A stretch of 64,000 nt of DNA from Shinella kummerowiae (lineage in GTDB: Bacteria; Pseudomonadota; Alphaproteobacteria; Rhizobiales; Rhizobiaceae): the NCBI RefSeq assembly GCF_009827055.1, contig NZ_WUMK01000008.1, positions 248,001 to 312,000 of the forward strand, written 5' to 3'. This document shows positions 56,829 to 64,000 of this stretch, in pieces (position 1 is the first letter of the stretch; every line of letters begins with the position of its first letter). Under the pieces are notes generated by a model. The model made no database searches. It worked only from the letters and a program-made list of their open reading frames with translations, and had not been told where the DNA came from. Position numbers and translations under genes: made by a program.

Positions 56829-59459
56829 ATGGCCACCGAACGCTACAATCCGCGCGATGCCGAACCCCGCTGGCAGGCAAAATGGAACGAAGAGAACGTC
56901 TTTCTGACGCAGAACGACGATCCGCGCGAAAAGTACTACGTGCTCGAGATGTTCCCCTATCCGTCCGGCCGCATCCATATGGGCCATGTGCGCAACTATG
57001 CGATGGGCGACGTGGTTGCCCGCTACAAGCGGGCGCGCGGTTTCAACGTGCTGCATCCGATGGGCTGGGACGCCTTCGGCATGCCCGCCGAAAACGCGGC
57101 CATGCAGAACAAGGTGCACCCCAAGGGTTGGACCTACGAAAACATTGCAACGATGCGCAAGCAGCTGAAGTCGATGGGCCTGTCGCTGGACTGGTCGCGT
57201 GAATTCGCCACCTGCGACGTCGAATATTACCAGCGCCAGCAGCACCTCTTCCTCGATTTCCTGGAAAAGGGCCTGGTCTATCGCAAGCAGTCCAAGGTGA
57301 ACTGGGACCCTGTCGACCACACCGTTCTCGCCAACGAACAGGTCATCGACGGCCGCGGCTGGCGCTCCGGCGCGCTCGTCGAGCAGCGCGAGTTGACGCA
57401 ATGGTTCTTCCGCATCACCGATTTCAGCCAGGATCTGCTCGATTCGCTGGAAACGCTCGACCAGTGGCCGGAAAAGGTCCGGCTGATGCAGAAGAACTGG
57501 ATCGGCCGCTCGGAAGGCATGCTGGTGCGCTGGGAAGTGTCGAGCGGCGGCAGCCTGACGACGGAAAAAGACGTCACCGTCTACACGACGCGGCCCGACA
57601 CGCTGTTCGGCGCATCGTTCCTCGCCATTTCCGCCGATCATCCGCTGGCCAGGGAAGTCTCTGCCGCCAACCCCGAGATCATGGCGTTCTGCGAGGAATG
57701 CCGCCGCGCCGGCACATCGCTTGCCGCGCTGGAAACCGCCGAGAAGAAGGGCATGGACACCGGCATTCGCGTTCGCCATCCCTTCGACGCGAGCCTGGAA
57801 CTGCCGGTCTATGTCGCGAACTTCGTGTTGATGGACTACGGCACGGGCGCCATTTTCGGCTGCCCCTCCGGCGACCAGCGCGACCTCGATTTCGCCCGCA
57901 AATACGACCTGCCCGTCGTGCCCGTCGTCATGCCGAAGGACGGCGACGCCGCCACCTTCACGATCGGTGACGAGGCCTATGTCGGCGACGGCGTGATGAT
58001 CAATTCCCGCTTCCTCGACGGCCTTGGCACGGAAGAGGCCTTCGAAGAGGTCGCCACGCGTCTCACCGCAGCCACGCTCGGCAACGCGCCGCAGGGCGAG
58101 CGCAAGGTGAATTTCCGCCTGCGCGACTGGGGCATTTCGCGCCAGCGCTACTGGGGCTGCCCGATCCCGGTCATCCACTGCGACGATTGCGGTGTGGTGC
58201 CCGTGCCGAAGGCCGACCTGCCGGTCAAGCTGCCGGACGATGTCACCTTCGACAAGCCGGGCAATCCGCTCGACCGCCATCCGACCTGGCGCCATGTCGC
58301 CTGCCCGCATTGCGGCAAGGATGCCCGTCGCGAGACGGACACGATGGACACCTTCGTCGACTCCTCCTGGTATTACGCGCGCTTCACGGCGCCCTGGGAA
58401 AACAACCCGACCGATCCCGCCGCCGCCAATGCCTGGCTGCCGGTCGACCAGTATATCGGCGGCATCGAACACGCGATCCTGCATCTGCTCTATTCGCGCT
58501 TCTTCACCCGCGCCATGCAGGTTGCCGGCCATCTCGATATCAAGGAGCCCTTCAAGGGCCTCTTCACGCAGGGCATGGTCGTGCACGAGACCTATAGCCG
58601 CGGCGAGGGCGCCAAGCGCGAATGGGTGACGCCGGCCGAGATCCGCATCGAGGACGTGGACGGCAAGCGCAAGGCGGTGCATCTCGAATCCGGCGAAGAA
58701 ATTGCCATCGGCTCGATCGAGAAGATGTCGAAGTCCAAGAAGAACGTCGTCGATCCGGACGATATCATCGCCTCTTACGGCGCCGATACCGCCCGCTTCT
58801 TCGTGCTCTCCGATTCCCCGCCGGATCGCGATGTCATCTGGTCGGAAGCCGGCGTCGAGGGTGCAAACCGCTTCGTCCAGCGCGTCTGGCGTCTCGTCTC
58901 CGAGGCCGCACCGGTGCTGAAGACGGCCGAAAGCCGCGCTGGCACAGAAGGCGAAGCACTCGCGGTCTCGCAGGTCGCACACAAGACGCTGAAAGCCGTC
59001 CAGGCGGACTACGACAAGCTCGCCTTCAACAAGGCCGTTGCGCGCATCTACGAATTCGTCAACGCAATCGCCGCACCGCTGGCAACGGCCGCTACTGGCA
59101 ATACCTCACCGGAACTCGCTGCCGCCCTTCGCGAAGCCGTCGGCATCCTGATCCGCATCGTTGCGCCGATGACCCCGCATCTGGCGGAAGAGTGCTGGCG
59201 CGAAATCGGTAGCGAAGGCCTCGTGGCAATAACGGCGTGGCCGTCCTACGATGATCGTCTGGTCGTCGAAAACGAGATCACGCTGCCCGTGCAGATCAAC
59301 GGCAAGAAGCGCGCGGATTTGACAATCGCCCGCGATGCGGACCAGAGTGCGGTCGAAGCGGCCGTGCTGGCCCTTGATGCCGTCCAGGCCGTGCTCGCCG
59401 GTCAACGCCCCAAAAAGATCATCGTCGTACCGCAGAGGATCGTGAATGTTGTTGTCTGA
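56829..59459 (+). CDS. leuS: Leucyl-tRNA synthetase
   Basis: Class I synthetase charging tRNA-Leu. Catalytic signature [20 protein letters not shown] (HIGH variant HMGH) and [14 protein letters not shown] (KMSKS). The editing domain lies between (about residues 225-420), for example [20 protein letters not shown], and the C-terminal anticodon region ends [15 protein letters not shown]. 876 residues, normal. ATG 56829 gives [19 protein letters not shown]; the open frame runs further up but into the yggS promoter region. It overlaps lptE by 14 bp. Confidence 0.98.
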   Translation: MATERYNPRDAEPRWQAKWNEENVFLTQNDDPREKYYVLEMFPYPSGRIHMGHVRNYAMGDVVARYKRARGFNVLHPMGWDAFGMPAENAAMQNKVHPKGWTYENIATMRKQLKSMGLSLDWSREFATCDVEYYQRQQHLFLDFLEKGLVYRKQSKVNWDPVDHTVLANEQVIDGRGWRSGALVEQRELTQWFFRITDFSQDLLDSLETLDQWPEKVRLMQKNWIGRSEGMLVRWEVSSGGSLTTEKDVTVYTTRPDTLFGASFLAISADHPLAREVSAANPEIMAFCEECRRAGTSLAALETAEKKGMDTGIRVRHPFDASLELPVYVANFVLMDYGTGAIFGCPSGDQRDLDFARKYDLPVVPVVMPKDGDAATFTIGDEAYVGDGVMINSRFLDGLGTEEAFEEVATRLTAATLGNAPQGERKVNFRLRDWGISRQRYWGCPIPVIHCDDCGVVPVPKADLPVKLPDDVTFDKPGNPLDRHPTWRHVACPHCGKDARRETDTMDTFVDSSWYYARFTAPWENNPTDPAAANAWLPVDQYIGGIEHAILHLLYSRFFTRAMQVAGHLDIKEPFKGLFTQGMVVHETYSRGEGAKREWVTPAEIRIEDVDGKRKAVHLESGEEIAIGSIEKMSKSKKNVVDPDDIIASYGADTARFFVLSDSPPDRDVIWSEAGVEGANRFVQRVWRLVSEAAPVLKTAESRAGTEGEALAVSQVAHKTLKAVQADYDKLAFNKAVARIYEFVNAIAAPLATAATGNTSPELAAALREAVGILIRIVAPMTPHLAEECWREIGSEGLVAITAWPSYDDRLVVENEITLPVQINGKKRADLTIARDADQSAVEAAVLALDAVQAVLAGQRPKKIIVVPQRIVNVVV

Positions 59460-59970
59460 CGGAACCGGCCTCTCGCGGCTTGGCAAGGCGCTCGCCGGCA
59501 TCGCGCTTCTCGGCGCGCTCGCCGGATGCCAGGTGCGCCCCCTCTATTCCACAGCCGCCGGTACGGAAGGCAAACTTGCCTCCGTCTCGATTTCGGAGGC
59601 CGATGACCGCGTGGAACAGCAGGTCCGCAACGATCTGATCTTCCTCTTCGCCGGCGGCGCGGGTGAACCGCAGAACGCCCTCTATCACCTGGACCTCAAC
59701 GTCTCCGTCCGCAACATCGGCGTGCTGATCGACGTGGCCGATGACGTTCCGCGCGCCGGCCGCATCGTCGTATCGGCCGACTATAATCTTGTGAAGTCGG
59801 ACTCCGGCGAAACAATTACATCCGGCAAACGTTCGTCCGTCGCACTGGTCGATTTCCCGATCCAGGAATTCGCCAAGTTGCGGGCTGTTCGTGATGCCGA
59901 AAACCGCGCCGCACGCGAATTGGCGGAGCTGGTCCGCGCTGACGTCGCGTCGGCGCTCGGCCGTCGCTGA
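59446..59970 (+). CDS. lptE: LPS assembly lipoprotein LptE
   Basis: Outer-membrane lipoprotein that plugs LptD and delivers LPS to the cell surface. Signal peptide with lipobox LLGALAGC (Cys28), followed by QVRPLYS, the typical LptE start. 174 residues. The body is beta/alpha and not strongly conserved ([20 protein letters not shown]). It overlaps the end of leuS and precedes holA by 7 bp: the leuS-lptE-holA order seen widely in proteobacteria. Confidence 0.92.
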   Translation: MLLSDGTGLSRLGKALAGIALLGALAGCQVRPLYSTAAGTEGKLASVSISEADDRVEQQVRNDLIFLFAGGAGEPQNALYHLDLNVSVRNIGVLIDVADDVPRAGRIVVSADYNLVKSDSGETITSGKRSSVALVDFPIQEFAKLRAVRDAENRAARELAELVRADVASALGRR

Positions 59971-59977
59971 GCCGGCT

Positions 59978-61012
59978 ATGGCCGAGATCAAATCGCATGA
60001 ATTCGACGGTTTCCTGAAGCGGAAGCCTTTGCCTGCGCGGCTGTTTCTCGTCTATGGACCGGATCGGGGGCTTGTTTCGGAACGGGCCGCTGCGCTCGCC
60101 GCCGTCACCGGCATCGATCTCAAAGATGCGTTCTCCGTCGTGAAACTTGACGCCGGCGATGTCGGCAGCCAGCCTGGACGCCTCATCGACGAGATGAACG
60201 CCATCGGTCTGTTCGGCGGCGACCGTCTTGTCTGGATCCGCAATGCCGGCAGCGAAAAGGGCGTTTCCGACGCGCTGGACGTCCTGGCGCGTGCGCTGGC
60301 CGGCCCCTCCACGCTGATCATAGAGGCCGGCGATCTAAAAAAGGGCGCAGCCCTGCGCAAGGCGGCCGAATCCTCCGCCCAGGTCGTTGCCATTGCCTGC
60401 TACGCCGACGACGGCCGGGCCCTGCAGGCGCTGATAGATCAGGAACTTGCCGCAGAGAACCTGCGGATTTCCCCCGCCGCGCGTGACCGTCTCATGGAGA
60501 CCATCGGCGGTGACCGCTTGGCCTCGCGCAATGAAGTGCGCAAACTGGCGCTCTATTGCCGTGGCAAAGCACTTATCGAGGAGCAGGATGTCGAGGACAT
60601 CGTCGGGGATGCCAGCGCCATATCGACGGATGACGCCATCGACGCCATCCTCAAGGGCGACCGCGATGGCTTTCTGCACGCCATTCAGAAGATCGTGTCC
60701 TCCAAGACACCGGTCTTCCTTGTCCTGCAAGGCTGCCTACGGCAGTTCCAGCTTATGGAGCTGATGCGCGCTGAAATGGACGAAAAACGCGCGCCCGCCG
60801 CTCAGGCCATAGCAACGCACGGCCGGCATCTCCATTTTCGCCGTAAACCGATCGTGGAGAACGCGTTGAAAACCTGGAGCGGACCGGCCATCCGGCGTGA
60901 AACACAACGCCTGCAAGCCGCGATCCTGCAAAGCCGCCAGCGTGCCGCCCTAGAAGATACGATCGCCATGCAGACCATGCTGGCGACCGTGCTTCAGTCG
61001 AGCCGGCGCTGA
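59978..61012 (+). CDS. holA: DNA polymerase III delta subunit
   Basis: Clamp-loader subunit delta, which opens the beta clamp. Starts EIKSHEFDGFLKRKPLPARL, with the AAA+-like domain FLVYGPDRGLVSERAAAL and LFGGDRLVWIRNAG, then the collar region FLVLQGCLRQFQLMELMRAE. 344 residues. ATG 59978 lies 7 bp after the lptE stop. No Walker A site, as expected for delta. Confidence 0.94.
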   Translation: MAEIKSHEFDGFLKRKPLPARLFLVYGPDRGLVSERAAALAAVTGIDLKDAFSVVKLDAGDVGSQPGRLIDEMNAIGLFGGDRLVWIRNAGSEKGVSDALDVLARALAGPSTLIIEAGDLKKGAALRKAAESSAQVVAIACYADDGRALQALIDQELAAENLRISPAARDRLMETIGGDRLASRNEVRKLALYCRGKALIEEQDVEDIVGDASAISTDDAIDAILKGDRDGFLHAIQKIVSSKTPVFLVLQGCLRQFQLMELMRAEMDEKRAPAAQAIATHGRHLHFRRKPIVENALKTWSGPAIRRETQRLQAAILQSRQRAALEDTIAMQTMLATVLQSSRR

Positions 61013-61064
61013 ATCCGGCTAAGGATTTTTGAAATTAGGGAAAGGTATTGGCTTCCCGCGAGAA

Positions 61065-61955
61065 TTACCGCCGCTCGAGGAGCCGGCAGATTTCTTCTAG
61101 CTGTTCCAATGTCTTGTAGGCAATACGAAGCTGGCCGCCACCGCCCTTGTGATTGACGGTGACATCGAGGCCAAGGACGTCAGACAGCGTTCGCTCCAAT
61201 GCCAGCGTATCGGCATCCTTCTCCTCCTTGCGCGGTGTGTGCGCATGGCTCGGATCGCTCTGTGCCTTGATATCGTTCTGTGCAAGACGCTCCGTATCAC
61301 GGACGGACATGCCTTTCGCCACCACGGCCTTCGCGAGCACAATCGGGTCCGACGTCGGAATGAGCGCGCGTGCATGCCCGGCGGACAGCGTGCCCGAAGC
61401 CAGCATGTCCCGCACCGGTTCCGGTAGTTTCAGCAGGCGCAGGCTGTTTGCCACGTGGCTGCGGCTCTTGCCGATGATCTCGCCAAGATCGTTCTGCGTG
61501 TAACCGTGGTCGGCGATCAAGAGCTCATAGCCCATCGCCTCTTCCAGCGGATTGAGGTCCGAGCGCTGGACATTTTCGACGATCGCGATTTCCAGCGCCG
61601 TACGATCGTCCACGTCGCGGATGATAACCGGTATCTCGATCAGCCCTGCAAGCTGTGCCGCGCGCCAGCGACGCTCGCCAGCGATGATTTCGTAGCGGCT
61701 TTCTGCAATCGTGCGCACGACGACGGGCTGGACAATGCCGTGCTGGCGGATGGACGACGCTAGATCCTGCAATTCCGATTCGTCAAAGTAACGCCGCGGA
61801 TTGCGCGGGTTTCGACCGATGAATTCGATCGGCACAAGCCGGTCGGGATTGACGGCCGAGCGATCGCCGGCATCGGCAACCGGCACCTGGTCCATCTCCC
61901 CGATCAGTGCCGCGAGGCCGCGGCCGAGGCGCCGCTTGGAGGTATCATCGTTCAT
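61065..61955 (-). CDS. parB: Chromosome partitioning protein ParB
   Basis: CTP-dependent DNA clamp that loads at parS and organises the origin region. RRLGRGLAALIGE at the N-terminus; the CTPase domain has NPRNPRRYFDESELQDLASS, GIVQPVVVR, EIIAGERRWRAAQLAG and VENVQRSDLNPLEEAMGY; a helix-turn-helix (LGEIIGKSRSHVANSLRLLK) binds parS; the C-terminal dimer domain ends LEEICRLLERR. 296 residues. 23 bp downstream of parA. Confidence 0.98.
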   Translation of the reverse strand: MNDDTSKRRLGRGLAALIGEMDQVPVADAGDRSAVNPDRLVPIEFIGRNPRNPRRYFDESELQDLASSIRQHGIVQPVVVRTIAESRYEIIAGERRWRAAQLAGLIEIPVIIRDVDDRTALEIAIVENVQRSDLNPLEEAMGYELLIADHGYTQNDLGEIIGKSRSHVANSLRLLKLPEPVRDMLASGTLSAGHARALIPTSDPIVLAKAVVAKGMSVRDTERLAQNDIKAQSDPSHAHTPRKEEKDADTLALERTLSDVLGLDVTVNHKGGGGQLRIAYKTLEQLEEICRLLERR

Positions 61956-61978
61956 CGGTTCTACTCACGGATACTGAA

Positions 61979-62773
<795 letters not shown>

Positions 62774-62789
62774 GGACGTGCGCCAATCC

Positions 62790-63422
62790 CTAAGGTTTTC
62801 GCGAAAGGTGCGAAAGCTCGAGCACGACAGAATCCGGCTCGACAACACTGGCATGTTTTACCAGATCGAATCTCCACCGACCAAGCGCTTTATCGACCTC
62901 CCTCTGGTAATCCCGCCCTTTGTGCAGGAAAAATCGTAAATCCGCATTGCGTTCCGACCAGGGAAAGCCGAATTCCATCAGAAGATCGAGATCTGCCAGC
63001 GCGCGAGCAGAGATTGCGTCGCATTGGGGAATAACTGCCGGGGCCTCTTCGATGCGAATCGCATGGACCGAAGCACGCGCACCGGTTTCGCGAATGGCCG
63101 TTCGTAGAAAGGCGGCTTTCTTATTGTTGCTTTCGACCAGATGGACCCAGCCGTCTCCCTTCTCCGCAAGGAGAATGCCGGTCACGATGCCGGGAAAACC
63201 ACCGCCGCTGCCGAGATCAACCCATGTCCGGGCGCCCGGATGGAGCACATGAACCTGCGCGCTGTCTAGGACGTGCCGCGCCCATATTTCCGCGAGCGTT
63301 GATGGCGCCACCAGATTGATGGCCTTCGCCCATTTCTGAAAGAGCGCAACGAAGCCGTCCAGCCTTTCGACAGTTTCACGTGAAACATTCAGGCCGGCCA
63401 AATCACGAGGCAGGGATTTCAT
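62790..63422 (-). CDS. rsmG: 16S rRNA (guanine527-N7)-methyltransferase
   Basis: AdoMet enzyme that methylates G527 of 16S rRNA (GidB); loss gives low-level streptomycin resistance. [16 protein letters not shown], AdoMet loop [35 protein letters not shown] and [12 protein letters not shown]. 210 residues. Start ATG 63422 overlaps the mnmG stop (ATGA). The parS site at 63372 lies within codons of its N-terminal NVSRET motif, as in many bacteria. Confidence 0.97.
   Translation of the reverse strand: MKSLPRDLAGLNVSRETVERLDGFVALFQKWAKAINLVAPSTLAEIWARHVLDSAQVHVLHPGARTWVDLGSGGGFPGIVTGILLAEKGDGWVHLVESNNKKAAFLRTAIRETGARASVHAIRIEEAPAVIPQCDAISARALADLDLLMEFGFPWSERNADLRFFLHKGRDYQREVDKALGRWRFDLVKHASVVEPDSVVLELSHLSRKP
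63372..63387. other. parS-like centromere site 3 (inside rsmG)
   Basis: AGTTTCACGTGAAACA matches the ParB consensus in 15 of 16 positions (first base differs). It encodes part of Asn-Val-Ser-Arg-Glu-Thr near the start of RsmG, a location of parS in many bacteria, 1.4 kb from parB. Confidence 0.92.
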
Positions 63423-64000
63423 ATATGGGCAGCCTTTTGCACGGCGTCCGCCGGAAGACGCTTGAGATATGCGAGAAGAAGGGTCAGCGCTGCCGGTGTC
63501 ATGCCATCGACGCGCGCCGCTTGCGAGAGGTTCGACGGTCGGGCCGCAGCCAGTTTCTGACGAAGCTCGATCGATAGGCCGGGCATCATGCTGAAATCGA
63601 AGTCATCCGGAATCCGGCGTTCCTCCTCGCGACGCGCCTCGGCTATGTCCGTCTCCTGCCGGTTCATATAAACGGCATACGTGGCCTCGATCTCGATCGC
63701 GTCACGAACGCGTGGCACAAACCCCGCCAGATCCTCCGGCCAGATTGCGGCGAGATCGGTATAGCCGATGTCGGGATAGGCCAGAAGATCATAGGCGCTG
63801 CGACGCACACCGTCAAAGTTGATCTTGATACCGTGTGTTGCCGCCTCGTTCGGCGAGAGCCTCAACATCTGCAATTTGTCGCGTGCGATCTGCATATCGC
63901 CGGACCATTGGGCAAAACGCTCCCGGCGCGGTTTGGCGACGATGCCGAGATCGATGCCGAGGGGTGTCAGCCGGGCATCGGCATTGTCGGCCCGCAACGA
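63419..64000 (-). CDS. mnmG: tRNA uridine-5-carboxymethylaminomethyl modification enzyme MnmG (C-terminal part)
   Basis: C-terminal 193 residues of MnmG/GidA, which with MnmE builds the wobble uridine modification of tRNA. Visible segment: [20 protein letters not shown], then the helical C-terminal domain with [12 protein letters not shown] and [17 protein letters not shown] (the region that contacts MnmE). The start is beyond the right edge, so the FAD-binding part is not visible. It overlaps rsmG by 4 bp. Confidence 0.97.
   Translation of the reverse strand, partial: SLRADNADARLTPLGIDLGIVAKPRRERFAQWSGDMQIARDKLQMLRLSPNEAATHGIKINFDGVRRSAYDLLAYPDIGYTDLAAIWPEDLAGFVPRVRDAIEIEATYAVYMNRQETDIAEARREEERRIPDDFDFSMMPGLSIELRQKLAAARPSNLSQAARVDGMTPAALTLLLAYLKRLPADAVQKAAHI

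Overview
The window looks like a stretch of the main chromosome of an alphaproteobacterium of the family Rhizobiaceae (Rhizobium/Agrobacterium/Ensifer/Shinella group). This is inferred from the high GC content, rhizobial-type promoters (CTTGAC-N17-CTATAT-like), and gene orders typical of that family: rplU-rpmA-GNAT-GNAT-obgE-proB-proA-nadD-rsfS-rlmH, leuS-lptE-holA, mnmG-rsmG-parA-parB, and trcR next to acs. The genus cannot be fixed from sequence reading alone. The right end carries mnmG-rsmG-parA-parB and three parS-like sites, so the replication origin probably lies not far beyond base 64000.

Layout. 1-3280: end of a sugar ABC transporter operon (ATPase cut by the window edge, binding protein) divergent from an IclR regulator, with a long dyad between them. 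3288-8240: flavoprotein, mandelonitrile-lyase-like cupin, an unrecognised protein, an ABC-F ATPase and a small RTX protein. 8353-8442: tRNA-Ser(CGA). 8557-17109: ribosomal protein, GTPase, proline and NAD synthesis and ribosome-maturation block. 17262-21816: envelope group (EnvC-like, CtpA, YibQ-like deacetylase) and RppH. 21868-24837: a 989-residue RTX protein built of calcium repeats alternating with a recurring beta-type module. 25187-26066: bfr-bfd iron storage pair with a candidate Irr box. 26341-31762: metallopeptidase, CitE-like lyase with a DUF1737 protein, leuD, RidA, leuB, PAP2 phosphatase. 31820-36978: MHS-type MFS carrier with a large insert, asd behind a Thr/Lys-rich leader ORF, lytic transglycosylase, beta-carbonic anhydrase. 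37068-46135: pyridoxal kinase, giant NAD-glutamate dehydrogenase, UMF1-type MFS, purH. 46234-50752: heparinase-like protein, rsmB, htpX, DUF1674. 50979-55844: acs, trcR, prpE. 55972-61012: YggS-like protein, leuS, lptE, holA. 61065-64000: parB, parA, rsmG, end of mnmG.

How it fits together. Most of the window is core metabolism, translation and cell-cycle functions in short co-directional runs with 1-15 bp overlaps. Accessory content is modest: two RTX proteins without a secretion system nearby, the sugar transporter, the cupin and the unrecognised protein at 5022-5486. Three kinds of intergenic repeat occur. The observations I rate highest are the possible attenuator upstream of asd, the three parS-like sites (two inside coding sequences), the module architecture of the large RTX protein, and the Irr-like box in front of bfd-bfr. 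I found no CRISPR array, insertion sequence, prophage or recognisable defence system.
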